From: an uncultured Clostridia bacterium
Lineage (GTDB): Bacteria > Bacillota > Clostridia > UBA1381
Assembly (NCBI GenBank): GCA_959602045.1
Contig: CAUGRT010000007.1
Location: 1-64,000 of the forward strand
DNA: 64,000 bases
Direction: 5' to 3'
Part shown: piece by piece, positions 26,256 through 35,607 of the stretch
How positions within the stretch are numbered: position 1 is the stretch's first letter
How the letters are laid out: the number at the start of each line of letters is the position of its first letter
Translations under genes and position numbers: made by a program
Notes under the pieces: generated by a model
Databases searched by the model: none
Told to the model about the DNA's origin: nothing
The model's input: only the letters and a program-made list of their open reading frames with translations

Positions 26256-29200
26256 TTATTGCAGGGTAATTGCCGGAGTCAAAGAACAAATATTGTCCGA
26301 ATCATTCCATACAAATCCCTTAATCTGTTTTATTTGTTCGGCGTCATGCTCCAATGTATGCCGTATGGTCTTGGTAAAGCTGCCGTTATATTCCGGTTCC
26401 AGCGTAATAGTTTCAATCTGCACTTCGGATAATGCGCCCGAACGATCATAAACCGCCAATAGCATATCCATCGAACATGTCCGAACCGCTTGTTTTTGAA
26501 TCTGCACTGAGCCCTCAACAACATTCCCGGTTTTTAAGCCGGAAAGATTTTTCAATTCTCTCCCCTCGCTTGATAAGGTCAGTTCCCCAATCTGCAATGT
26601 ATCTTCCTCCGTGTCCGATTGGTATCCTATTTTGAGCGCGTCTATATAAATCACGCCGCTCTTACGGCACCGCATAACGAGCTGATTGAGATGATCCTTT
26701 GTCCATGCATAAGTATTTCCGTCTTGCGGCAGCTCCCAGGATAAATACGTCCAGCCATTTTGAGAAACGCTTTTCCAATCATTGCTGCCCTCAGGCTTTA
26801 GCTGAATATTCGCACCGTCGTTATAAATCCAGAAGCCAAAGGTCTTTGGCGTATATCCCTCAAACTCCGGAATTTTCCGTCCACCGCAGTACATATATCT
26901 GGATCGGAGAACATACGCTTCTTTTCCGTCAATACAATCCACCCGCAGGGACTTGCTCCCATCCTTAACGAATTGCAAATCCGAATTTTCGCTAAGAGAA
27001 TATCCAACTTCAAGCCAATCCTCCGTATAGGTTTCAAACGAATCCAAAACATTCTCCACTTTTTGATATGCCAAATCCATATTATCAAGATACAAAACCG
27101 CATTTTCGCCGCGGTTTTCCCAAATCAGCATATCAATCGTATTAAAACCGGTAATCTCAAAATTCAGTTTTTGCCACCCATTTTGCAACGTATAGTGAAT
27201 CTTTGCACTGTCCCAGTTAATTTCTTTTCCGTTTTTATCTCTGCCGTATATGCATAGCGTACTGCCGCTTGCATTGACTCCGTATACCCATACGCTGAGC
27301 TTCACCGGTGTTTCGTTTTCTTTAAAAGTGATTGGCTTGCTGTTGCGGATATATGCCGAACCGGATACCGCAGTGCTTGCCACTTTTACGGAACCCGAAC
27401 CGCCTTTGATATACTGCGGATCGGTATTCGTGCTGATTTCAATCGAATTATCCGCCGTTGCCCAGATAAAATCCCGATTCTCCATCGGATTCCAAAGCTC
27501 CTGTTGATGCGTCTTTTTCACTTTTAAAACCGACACATAATCTCTTGCGATAAGATTCTTCGCAGCTGTCCCGGTTAAATTGATTTCCTGCTCCGCTCCT
27601 GTCAGCAAATCCACTGCCGTAACCGCTCCGGCATCCATTGCCGCAAAATCAATATCAATCGTCGAACCGTTAAAGCTTCCGCGAAACGGTGTCGCATACC
27701 AATACGGGATTAAATATTCCTCATCATTTTCATAAACCTCATACATCAGCTTGCTTGTATTTCCGCTGACGGTCGGCTGCACCTCCGCTTTGGTTACGTT
27801 GTCTTGAAAGACCGAATTATAGCGCTGCAACGCGTACCATGCCGGAGTACGGCTCCCGTCCGTCCACACCAGCGTTGAAATGACTTTCGGTGCGCTGATA
27901 GAATCCACCGTAAACCAAAAGGTTCCGTCAACGCCCAGCTTTTTATCAATGCCATACTGTCGGGTCAGCCATTTTGCCTGAATAATATTATTCTCCTCCG
28001 TATACTCCAACGGCTCGCTGACCTCCGTAACCATAATCTGAATATCCGTCGAATAGCTGTCCACCAATGCCCGGTATGCTGTCATTTCCTCGGTGTAATC
28101 CAGATAAGGCGATAACGAATCCACCGTATCCACTCCGTTTTTCATAAATCGTCCCGAAGCCTCCGGCATACTGTAATCAATGCCCGTTTCCTTATAAATA
28201 TGTACGCCGATTATATCCACAACGTCCTTTAAACCGGCATCGAGCATTTTATCCGTCCACCCGAAATCAATCAGCGCCGTCGCAATATTAATTTTAGCGT
28301 CCGGATCAATCGACTTGATTCTTTCCGCCACTTTCTTGATAACATAGGCATATTTTTCGGCACGGCTGTTGTCGGCTGAATTGATTTCTCCGAAAATCCC
28401 CCAGACGCTGACATAATTCTTTAAGGCTTCCACCCGGCTCTCAATCGCTTGAATATACCGCTCCGCCGCCGCGTCGGGGTCTGCGTTAATTTCATCCCAT
28501 GACGGCGCGTTGGTGAAACGATATAAAATCTGAATACCCTTATCGGAAATCTTTTTGAAATTTTTAATTTCGGTTGCCGAAGGAGAAGTCGAGTTACCGC
28601 TTTTTACAGTATTATAAGCAAATTCGTTGGTAATGTTGACCCATTTTACACCGGTAAGAAATGTATCATCATAGAATGTTTCGTAATCAAATTCATCTCC
28701 GTTTAAGGGATTGCATGCCGTTGCACGCGCTCCGTTTTCGTAGAGAGCAACGTTATTGGAATCTGTATCATAGACCGCAATTTCTGCAATCTGAGCATAA
28801 TAGGTCGATTCACTCTGCGGTTTCAGAGTTTTGGAAACAATCCGCACAAACCGCGCCTGCGTATCCTGTGATAAAGTATAGGTTAAAACCTCCTGCCGTG
28901 CAGTGCTGACGCCGCGTACATTTTTTACGGTCGTCCATGTCCTGCCCGTCAGACTTGTCTGAATGTCAAAATCAATCGGGAAATTACTGCCGTATAATTT
29001 GGTCGTCAAGGCAACTTTGCGAATGGTGGTTAAAGACGGAAGCTGCACCTGAATCCACTCATTTTCCGGCGTACTGTTCCCGTAATAAAGTCCCGATGAA
29101 TAACACGTTGAGGGATCGCCGTCAATTGCAAGCTGCGGACTGTACATCTTCCAAAGGGTATTTTCATCATAGAAAATCACCTCTTGGCTGTTCATATAAG

Positions 29201-29861
29201 TAACGCCGCTTCCGCTGTCACCGCCCCCGGAGATTTCCATTTGCCGCAAAGAATTACTGTTGTCCAGCTGCATTGTCTGCGGCTGATCCGGCACCGTTGC
29301 TGCAAAGCCCGGATTTTCCTTATTGTCCACTTTTAAAGCGTCCATATAAATAGTCTTTGCCTCGGTGGCTTTCGGACTTTTCAGAACGATACTGTAAATA
29401 TAATTGACATCAAACATATCCAGCGTAACATACTTCCATCCGTCAAAATTCATATACAGAGATTTCGTTCTCAGGCTCTTTCCGGCTGAATCCTTATAAT
29501 TAAAATACAACGATAACGAATCATCATTGCAGCCGTAAATCCAAAAGCTTACGCTGTCGGCAATTTTCTGATCCCGAACCACATTCCATCCGCCCTGTGA
29601 CCAATTCTTATTCGCAAATTCATATTCATAAGATGTATCACTGCTCTTAAACTGCATCGCTGCCGAAGCCGATCCGGATTTTACATACTGTCCGTCGGTG
29701 CAAACCGAAATATAACTGCTGCCGCTGCCTGCTTTCCAATCAGAAACCGTTTCAAATTCCTCTGTCGGATTTTCCTCCTGCGCAAGCACGGACGGCGTTA
29801 TCGCCGTAACGCCCGAAAAAGCAATTGCCGCTGCCGTAATCAATCCAAAAAAACGTTTCAT
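26256..29861 (-). CDS. Secreted clan GH-A glycosidase with discoidin-like domain and multiple binding modules
   Basis: 1201 aa. Signal peptide (about 1-28), galactose-binding-like module (about 38-185), F5/8C discoidin-like domain (about 235-385; ENEWIQVQLPSLTTIRKVAL, ARFVRIVSKTL), and a TIM barrel (about 405-705). The acid/base is in SVWGIFGEINS (about 490) and the nucleophile in IMVTEVSEPL (about 611). After the barrel come two or three more binding modules (about 800-1110) and the shared C-terminal beta domain (AVYDRSGALS ... KGFVWNDSDN ... LTPAITLQ). The acid/base motif differs from its paralogue (GEIN versus SNEEN), so specificity may differ. It is transcribed alone from a promoter with the shared element and ends at a strong terminator. 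Likely a surface hydrolase that feeds the importer. Confidence 0.83.
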   Translation of the reverse strand: MKRFFGLITAAAIAFSGVTAITPSVLAQEENPTEEFETVSDWKAGSGSSYISVCTDGQYVKSGSASAAMQFKSSDTSYEYEFANKNWSQGGWNVVRDQKIADSVSFWIYGCNDDSLSLYFNYKDSAGKSLRTKSLYMNFDGWKYVTLDMFDVNYIYSIVLKSPKATEAKTIYMDALKVDNKENPGFAATVPDQPQTMQLDNSNSLRQMEISGGGDSGSGVTYMNSQEVIFYDENTLWKMYSPQLAIDGDPSTCYSSGLYYGNSTPENEWIQVQLPSLTTIRKVALTTKLYGSNFPIDFDIQTSLTGRTWTTVKNVRGVSTARQEVLTYTLSQDTQARFVRIVSKTLKPQSESTYYAQIAEIAVYDTDSNNVALYENGARATACNPLNGDEFDYETFYDDTFLTGVKWVNITNEFAYNTVKSGNSTSPSATEIKNFKKISDKGIQILYRFTNAPSWDEINADPDAAAERYIQAIESRVEALKNYVSVWGIFGEINSADNSRAEKYAYVIKKVAERIKSIDPDAKINIATALIDFGWTDKMLDAGLKDVVDIIGVHIYKETGIDYSMPEASGRFMKNGVDTVDSLSPYLDYTEEMTAYRALVDSYSTDIQIMVTEVSEPLEYTEENNIIQAKWLTRQYGIDKKLGVDGTFWFTVDSISAPKVISTLVWTDGSRTPAWYALQRYNSVFQDNVTKAEVQPTVSGNTSKLMYEVYENDEEYLIPYWYATPFRGSFNGSTIDIDFAAMDAGAVTAVDLLTGAEQEINLTGTAAKNLIARDYVSVLKVKKTHQQELWNPMENRDFIWATADNSIEISTNTDPQYIKGGSGSVKVASTAVSGSAYIRNSKPITFKENETPVKLSVWVYGVNASGSTLCIYGRDKNGKEINWDSAKIHYTLQNGWQKLNFEITGFNTIDMLIWENRGENAVLYLDNMDLAYQKVENVLDSFETYTEDWLEVGYSLSENSDLQFVKDGSKSLRVDCIDGKEAYVLRSRYMYCGGRKIPEFEGYTPKTFGFWIYNDGANIQLKPEGSNDWKSVSQNGWTYLSWELPQDGNTYAWTKDHLNQLVMRCRKSGVIYIDALKIGYQSDTEEDTLQIGELTLSSEGRELKNLSGLKTGNVVEGSVQIQKQAVRTCSMDMLLAVYDRSGALSEVQIETITLEPEYNGSFTKTIRHTLEHDAEQIKQIKGFVWNDSDNICSLTPAITLQ

Positions 29862-29927
29862 ATTCCCGAAATCCTTTCTTTTGCTTAAAATTACAAAATA
29901 TGCATGATACCATTGATTGCCATTTAT

Positions 29928-29987
29928 ATTATATCAGCTTTTCGAAATTGCGAAAAGGACGGTATGGCAATAAAAATGTCTGAAATT
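29928..29987 (-). promoter_or_regulatory. Glycosidase promoter with shared GAAATTTCAGACATTTTTAT element
   Basis: Minus strand: TATAAT at 29928-29933, core GACAT at 29976-29980, exactly 42 bp apart. -10 to start codon is 67 bp, identical to the kinase promoter. Confidence 0.65.
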
Positions 29988-29990
29988 TCA

Positions 29991-30917
29991 CTATTGGCAA
30001 AGAATCTCCCGAACCCTATCAATAAAACGCTTTGCCGCCGTTGAGAGATACTTGTTTTTATTATACCCTATGGATAAAATGCTTTCACAACGCTTCTCGC
30101 GGATTGGCATAAAGCATACCTGAGAGGCGCTGTCATGCAAAAGCTCCGTATGCTTTTTTAAAAACATTTCGGGATAAACCGTGATTCCCATGCCGCGGCA
30201 AGCAAGCTCAAACAGGGTTTCTATGTTCTCTGTTTCCATCAGAATTTTAACCGACAGCTCCTTTTCCTCCAGCCATTCATCTATCATTTTTCTGATTCGG
30301 TTTGCCTTGGAAAGCATGAGAAACTGATACTTCAAAAAATCCTCCAACGGTCTTTCCTCCAAAAAATTCTCCTGCGTTTCCCCATAAATCTGCTCCGCAA
30401 TTGTCCGCGGAATCACCAAATAGAGCTTTTCCGAATATAAATTGATAATTTCCAGCTCATGATGCGGCTTTAAATTCGCGCCGATGTATAAATCAATATG
30501 CCCCCTCAGCAAATACTCCTCCAGAACCTGCGAATTATTTTCCGTCACATCAATCTTGACAAAGGGATTTTCCTTTGAAAACCCCGGCAAAATTTCCGGC
30601 AAAAAGGCACACCCTCTTGTATAGGAAATTCCAATCCGTAAAATCCCCTGCTCGGATTGATTAAAATCCAGCATCTCATGCTCCATGTCATCCTTGATTT
30701 TCAACAGCTTCACCGCATACTCATATAGCCGTTCCCCGGCATAAGTCAGTGAAAGCCTTTGTCCCCTTTCAAACAGATGTACATCAAATTCATCCTCCAG
30801 TTTTTTAATATGACTGCTTAGGGACTGCTGCGAAACATGTTCCTTTTCCGCCACCCTCGTAATATTTTTTTCTTCCGCAATCATCACAAAATATTTTAAA
30901 TTCAAAAAATTTATCAT
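29991..30917 (-). CDS. LysR-family transcriptional regulator
   Basis: 308 aa, standard LysR length. N-terminal winged helix (1-60; LKYFVMIAEEKNITRVAEKEHVSQQSLSSHIKKLE is the classic LysR HTH, quoted in part: VSQQSLSSHIKKLE). The effector-binding domain is about 90-300. It is divergent from the YitT-type membrane protein at 31055. The shared 137-bp spacer holds TCACAAT-N6-ATTGTGA, which overlaps this gene's own promoter, so autorepression plus activation of the neighbour is inferred. Effector unknown. Its last codons lie only ~4 bp from the regulatory element of the 1201-aa glycosidase gene. Confidence 0.92.
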   Translation of the reverse strand: MINFLNLKYFVMIAEEKNITRVAEKEHVSQQSLSSHIKKLEDEFDVHLFERGQRLSLTYAGERLYEYAVKLLKIKDDMEHEMLDFNQSEQGILRIGISYTRGCAFLPEILPGFSKENPFVKIDVTENNSQVLEEYLLRGHIDLYIGANLKPHHELEIINLYSEKLYLVIPRTIAEQIYGETQENFLEERPLEDFLKYQFLMLSKANRIRKMIDEWLEEKELSVKILMETENIETLFELACRGMGITVYPEMFLKKHTELLHDSASQVCFMPIREKRCESILSIGYNKNKYLSTAAKRFIDRVREILCQ

Positions 30918-30950
30918 ATCCCATTACAGCCTTTCCATTTTATCATTTCT

Positions 30951-30979
30951 ATTATATCACAATCTTTTCATTGTGACAA
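30951..30979 (-). promoter_or_regulatory. Promoter of the LysR gene
   Basis: Minus strand TTGTCA (30974-30979), 17-bp spacer, TATAAT (30951-30956). The spacer contains the inverted repeat described separately. Confidence 0.65.
30957..30976. promoter_or_regulatory. LysR-type operator TCACAAT-N6-ATTGTGA
   Basis: Perfect 7-bp arms. It lies within the LysR promoter spacer and is centred about 67 bp before the expected start of transcription of the divergent gene, the usual LysR activation position. Confidence 0.6.
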
Positions 30980-30997
30980 CCATCTATAGAAAAGTGT

Positions 30998-31026
30998 TTT
31001 ACATCCGGTAAATTTTGTTTTATAAT
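30998..31026 (+). promoter_or_regulatory. Promoter of the YitT-family gene
   Basis: TTTACA (30998-31003), 17-bp spacer, TATAAT (31021-31026). Confidence 0.7.
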
Positions 31027-31054
31027 AGATCTGTTTTCAGAGGAGGTTATACAA

Positions 31055-31912
31055 ATGAAACAAAACATAAAAAACTTTATGACCATGACGCTTGCCACGG
31101 TTCTGATTTCCTGCGGAATCTATTTTTTCAAAATTCCCAATCATTTTTCAATCGGCGGTATCAGCGGTATCTCGGTCATTTTGGGCGCATTGTTCAAAAA
31201 TATTCCGACCGAGAATTTCATTTTCATGATCAATATGCTCTTGCTGCTTGCCGGATTTTTAATCATCGGAAAAGGCTTCGGGGCAAAAACCGTATATTGC
31301 AGCATGCTGATGTCCGTTTTGGTTGTACTGTTAAAAAAGCTTGTTCCGCTCCAAGCTCCGCTTACCACTCAGCCGCTGCTGGAGCTTGTTTTTGCAATTT
31401 TCCTGCAAGCCGCCGGCAGTGCGCTGCTCTTTAACTGTGACGCCTCCACCGGCGGTACCGATATTATCGCGATGATTATCAAAAAATATTTTCATACCAA
31501 TATTGCAAAAGCTCTTTTCATCGCCGACTTTTTCATCGTGATGGCAACTGCCTTTGTTTTCGGTATTGAAACCTGGCTTTATTCCATGCTCGGCTTTGTC
31601 GCAAGAGTATTCCTCGTGAATAACCTCCTAACCGACATCAACATGTCAAAATACTGTACCGTCATCACTCAGCCGCAATACGAAAAGAAAATCAGCACTT
31701 ATATTACGAAAACATTGAATAAAAGCGCCACGATTTCCAATGCCTATACCGGGGCGTATAACAACGATAAAAAAAGCGTCCTTCTCGTTGCGCTTTCCCC
31801 TCGTCAGGCACGCAGTTTAAAGGACTATGTAAAATCAGTGGATGAAAAATCTTTTATTATCGTAAACAATACCGGTGAAATCAGCGGCAAGGGGTTTCAT
31901 GAAGCGATATAA
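31055..31912 (+). CDS. YitT-family (DUF161/DUF2179) membrane protein
   Basis: 285 aa with five to six N-terminal transmembrane helices (about 8-195), including the family signature FNCDASTGGTDIIAMII (about 127-143) and the opening segment IPNHFSIGGISGISVIL. A C-terminal cytoplasmic DUF2179 domain follows (about 205-285). AGAGGAGGT lies 6 nt before the ATG. Family function is not established; it is a common Firmicute inner-membrane protein. Divergent from a LysR gene that probably controls it, and its stop lies 3 bp from the end of the convergent EamA gene, with no obvious terminator between them. Confidence 0.9.
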   Translation: MKQNIKNFMTMTLATVLISCGIYFFKIPNHFSIGGISGISVILGALFKNIPTENFIFMINMLLLLAGFLIIGKGFGAKTVYCSMLMSVLVVLLKKLVPLQAPLTTQPLLELVFAIFLQAAGSALLFNCDASTGGTDIIAMIIKKYFHTNIAKALFIADFFIVMATAFVFGIETWLYSMLGFVARVFLVNNLLTDINMSKYCTVITQPQYEKKISTYITKTLNKSATISNAYTGAYNNDKKSVLLVALSPRQARSLKDYVKSVDEKSFIIVNNTGEISGKGFHEAI

Positions 31913-31915
31913 ACC

Positions 31916-32842
31916 TCATAATTTCTCCCGTTCTGTTTCATGCTTATGCTGAAAATACGGGATCAGATTCATACAAAGCGCTCCGCCCAAAATCATGACG
32001 GTTCCGATGATATGATAAGGATATAGCTTCTCATGATTAAATATAACACCGACCGCGATGGTAACAACGGTGGAGATTCCGCTTAATGCCGACACCAACG
32101 ACGCTTGAATTTTCGAATAGCAGTAATTTGTCATAACCGTTGCCGCAATAGACGAAATCAAACTCAGGAAAATCAATCCGCCCCAATTTTGAGGATTGAG
32201 CAGGAGATCAAAATAATTATTTAGTGTCCCCGAAGTGATATGAATGATAACATTGATTCCATTAAACAGCACTGCCCCGAAAATGCTCGTAAAAAAAGTT
32301 GTTTCGATTGCGCTGAATTGCTGCGATGATTTCCGCGTTGCAACCGCATATCCTGCTCCGGATACCATTGCTAGGATAATTGCCCCAATTCCCCAAGCAG
32401 TATTTTTGCCGCTGTTTACGCCAAATGCAACCACAACAATTCCTCCAAGAATCCGAATCAGTAAACAAAGCTTTTGCAATATGGTTGTTTTTTCTTTAAG
32501 GAATACCGTTTCAAGAATGATAATAACGGCAGATGACATTGCCAATAATATTCCTGCCAGCACCGTAGTCGTTCCCATAATTCCAAAGGTTTCGAAAATA
32601 AAATAGCATCCCGGTTCACAAAGCGCAGTGAGCATAGGAAATCGCATATCCTTTCCCCGAAAGCTGACGTGAATGATACCAGTCAGCTTTAACAGTATAA
32701 AAAAGAATGCTGTCAGTAAAAAACGCGTTGCCAACACATCGAATACAGAAGCACCTTGTAAAAGTTGTCTGGTAAACAAAACAGTTGATCCAAAAATAAT
32801 AGAACGTATAATAATTAAAATATATGGAATTAGCTTTTTCAT
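31916..32842 (-). CDS. EamA/DMT-family transporter
   Basis: 308 aa, ten predicted transmembrane helices in two EamA repeats (about 5-140 and 150-292), the normal DMT size. Signature segments: VFDVLATRFLLTAFFFILLK, AMSSAVIIILETVFLKEK, and HEKLYPYHIIGTVMILGGALCMN. These are likely drug/metabolite exporters of the inner membrane; substrate unknown. Start 32842 has AAAGGAAGAG upstream. A second, highly similar but frameshifted copy lies at 32993-33927, separated by a palindromic repeat, so the pair arose by tandem duplication. Confidence 0.9.
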   Translation of the reverse strand: MKKLIPYILIIIRSIIFGSTVLFTRQLLQGASVFDVLATRFLLTAFFFILLKLTGIIHVSFRGKDMRFPMLTALCEPGCYFIFETFGIMGTTTVLAGILLAMSSAVIIILETVFLKEKTTILQKLCLLIRILGGIVVVAFGVNSGKNTAWGIGAIILAMVSGAGYAVATRKSSQQFSAIETTFFTSIFGAVLFNGINVIIHITSGTLNNYFDLLLNPQNWGGLIFLSLISSIAATVMTNYCYSKIQASLVSALSGISTVVTIAVGVIFNHEKLYPYHIIGTVMILGGALCMNLIPYFQHKHETEREKL

Positions 32843-32880
32843 ATATCTCTTCCTTTCTTTATTGATGATAGGCAATTGTA

Positions 32881-32971
32881 AATGTTTATCTGATTTTCAT
32901 TCTATTACGGCTCAAATATCCGCTATACTGCGCGGAACACGCCTGCATAGAATGAAAAACGGATAAACATT
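32881..32971. repeat. Palindromic repeat, copy 1 (91 bp)
   Basis: 25-bp arms (32881-32905 and 32947-32971) with three mismatches flank a 41-nt centre. The centre, read on the minus strand, contains AGGCGTGTTCCGCGCAGTAT and TAGCGGAT. Arms and centre match the copy at 48624-48716. Confidence 0.8.
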
Positions 32972-32992
32972 CATTCGAGAAATCGCAGTAAA

Positions 32993-33927
32993 TTACATCG
33001 CACAATCGCCTGATGAGGAATTGTCTTTTTTGCTAAAATCATGCGGCAGCAAATTCATACAAAGCGCTCCACCCAAAATCATAACGGTTCCGACAATATG
33101 ATATAAATATAGCGTTTCATGATTAAAGAGTACGCCGACCACAATTGTCACAATCGTAGAAATTCCTCCCAATGCCGCTGCAAGCGACGCTTGAATTTTT
33201 GCATAACAATAATTGCTCATAACCGTTGCAATGACTGAATAAATCAGGCTTAAATAAAGCAGCGGTATCCAGTTTTGTGAGTCAAGCAACGGTGCAAAAT
33301 ATGTACTGAGCATTCCGTTTACGGCATGGATTCCGACATTGATTCCATTAAACATCACCGCTCCAAACATACTCGCGAAAAACGTAATCTCAAAGGAAGT
33401 AAACTCCTGCGAGGAATTTCGCGAAGCGATACAAAATCCGGCATTACAAATCATGGTGAGTACCAGAGAAATAATTCCCCAAACGGTATTTTTGCCGCTG
33501 CTGGTGCTGAAAGCTACAACAACCACACCGCCCATAATCCGAATCAAAAGGCAAAGCTTTGCAATACCGTAGTTTTCTCTTTCAAAAACAGCGTTTCCAA
33601 AATAATAATAACCACCGGTGACATAGCAAGCAGCAGTCCCGTAACAACCGTGGTCGTGCCTTTAACGCCAAAGGTTTCAAATATAAAATAACCGCACGGC
33701 TCACAAAGTGCTGTTAAAATTAAAAACCGCAGATTTTTTCCGCGAAAGCTGACATGAATGATACCGGTCAGCTTTAAAATCAAGAAAAATATTGCCGTCA
33801 AAAGAAAACGCATCGCCAGCACATCAAACACGCCGGTGCTTTCCAAAAGCTTTCCCACAATCAAGTAGGACGGACCGTAAATCAAGGCGCGTATAACAAT
33901 TAAAATATAGGGCATCGACTTTTTCAT
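32993..33927 (-). pseudogene. EamA/DMT-family transporter, frameshifted second copy
   Basis: Two overlapping reading frames cover residues equivalent to a complete ~311-aa EamA transporter. The first frame starts at 33927 (MKKSMPYILIVIRAL) and ends KTTVLQSFAF. The second resumes with KLCLLIRIMGGVVVVAF. In the intact neighbour the same place reads KTTILQKLCLLIRILGG. The total length is 3n+2, so one base is missing in the short A-run near 33556-33562. The start overlaps the stop of the upstream beta-lactamase-fold gene by 4 bp (ATGA). It is either a real recent pseudogene or a one-base assembly error. Confidence 0.8.
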
Positions 33928-35411
33928 ATTGATTTCCTTTCCGTTCCCGAAGCAAAACCGGAGTAATTCCATAAAAAGTCCTCTGCGCATTTTTTCATGA
34001 ACATTCCCATACGATTTTCCAAAAAACTTAATGTAATATCCAGCGTCCCGAAATACTCGTCAATAATCTGAACCTTGATAAAAAGCTTTTGCGGTTCAAT
34101 CCATGCAGCAGACGCGGCGCATCGGTATTGATGTCCCGGAACCAAAACCGATCCGACCTGATCCGAATATCCCGTTTCCGGGAAAAGTGAAAATTCATTT
34201 TCGCACATCTTAAAAGGAATAGTTTTTCTGCCCTGCGCATTGACATATTCCATCCGTCCGCCATCCTTTTCAAAAAACAGCTGACACTCGGTAATACCCA
34301 TCGGATTGGGATCCATCCGATAGCAAACCCCATTGATTGTTTTAGCAAAATCCGAATGTTTTTCTCCGACAGCAGCTGCAAGCTTTAACCCCTCGGCGTA
34401 TTCCTTAAGTGCCGTTTCCGCTTTCGGATTTTCGGGAAGCGCTTCGGCTTTTGCAGGTTCAATAATATATCGAAAAAAGCTATCCATAATAATCTTTTTT
34501 GCCGACTCTTTCCCCTGATTATCTGCCGTATAAATCATAATCATATCCGTTTCCGGAATACAAACCGCCAGCTGACATCCCATACCGTTCATGAAAAATC
34601 CGTCATGATAGGTTCGCCAGAATTGGTATCCATAGCCTTGCGTCGAAAATTCGTTGATTCCGCCGGGGTTATTGTCGATCTGCTTTGAAACCGCAGCATT
34701 CACATACGCTTGATTCAGAATTTGTTCTCCGTCCCAGCGCCCTTGATTCATCACAAACCGCGCCGCCTTTAACAAATCCTCCGAGGTGCATAGCAACCCG
34801 GAATCGCCCCATGCATGCCCTCCGGGGCAGGTCAGAAAATGAGTTGTTGCGGTCATTCCGATTTTATCAAACATCTTTTCATGCAGATATTCTGTCAGGG
34901 ACTTTCCCGAAAGACGCTCTGCCAGTGCCCCTAAAACAAATGATGCCGAACTGTCATACTGATAAATTGTCCCCGACGGACGGCTTTCACGAATCGGATT
35001 TTCAAAATAAACGCGCACACGATCATCCGGCCGCACACTAAACCAATCGCAGGGTGGCTTTGCCGTACTCATCATCAGCATATGCCGGATCGTCTGATTT
35101 TTCATATTGACATCCGTGACGTTTTTGGATTCCTCCGGAAAGTAATCGACAATTTTATCATCCAAACAAATCAGCCCATCCTGCTCCAAAAAGCCGATTG
35201 CCAAAGACACAAAGCTTTTTGTAACAGAATACATTCTGTGCTGAAAATCTCGATGAAACGGAGCATAATATTTTTCAAAAAAGAGATGATCTCCTTTTGC
35301 TAAAAGAATACTGTGCGTTGATAACCGCGCTTGCTCTAAGGCGGCAATAAAGGCTTGGACGTTCTCGGAGGGAACGCCGGCATGCTCCGGAGAAATTCGA
35401 TTTATATTCAT
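33924..35411 (-). CDS. Serine beta-lactamase-fold hydrolase (class C/AmpH-like)
   Basis: 495 aa. Beta-lactamase domain about 10-325 with the nucleophile motif S62-V-T-K65, a YDS tyrosine motif (about 148-150; YQYDSSASFVLGALAERLSG), and a C-terminal ~150-aa beta domain. No signal peptide, so it is probably cytosolic; this family includes esterases and D-aminopeptidases as well as penicillin-binding enzymes. AAAGGA lies 10 nt before ATG. It is translationally coupled (ATGA overlap) to the frameshifted EamA gene and divergent from an AraC regulator, suggesting a hydrolase-plus-exporter pair under AraC control. Substrate is unknown. Confidence 0.87.
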   Translation of the reverse strand: MNINRISPEHAGVPSENVQAFIAALEQARLSTHSILLAKGDHLFFEKYYAPFHRDFQHRMYSVTKSFVSLAIGFLEQDGLICLDDKIVDYFPEESKNVTDVNMKNQTIRHMLMMSTAKPPCDWFSVRPDDRVRVYFENPIRESRPSGTIYQYDSSASFVLGALAERLSGKSLTEYLHEKMFDKIGMTATTHFLTCPGGHAWGDSGLLCTSEDLLKAARFVMNQGRWDGEQILNQAYVNAAVSKQIDNNPGGINEFSTQGYGYQFWRTYHDGFFMNGMGCQLAVCIPETDMIMIYTADNQGKESAKKIIMDSFFRYIIEPAKAEALPENPKAETALKEYAEGLKLAAAVGEKHSDFAKTINGVCYRMDPNPMGITECQLFFEKDGGRMEYVNAQGRKTIPFKMCENEFSLFPETGYSDQVGSVLVPGHQYRCAASAAWIEPQKLFIKVQIIDEYFGTLDITLSFLENRMGMFMKKCAEDFLWNYSGFASGTERKSI

Positions 35412-35447
35412 AAAAGTATGTTCCTTTCATATAATTTCAAAAAGTTC

Positions 35448-35476
35448 TTGACAGAAATTCTTTTCCCTGTTATAAT
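35448..35476 (+). promoter_or_regulatory. Consensus promoter of the AraC gene
   Basis: TTGACA (35448-35453), 17-bp spacer, TATAAT (35471-35476), 132 bp before the start codon, leaving a ~125-nt leader. Confidence 0.8.
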
Positions 35477-35607
35477 CAAGCGTAGTTGAAATGTCACAAT
35501 TTGTTTAAAAGTATTATACAACTCAAATACCCAAAACTGCAATGAACAATTTTAAGGTCTTTTTTGGGAATTAGCATTTTTTTAAGATAAAAGAGGAGGT
35601 TATCATC

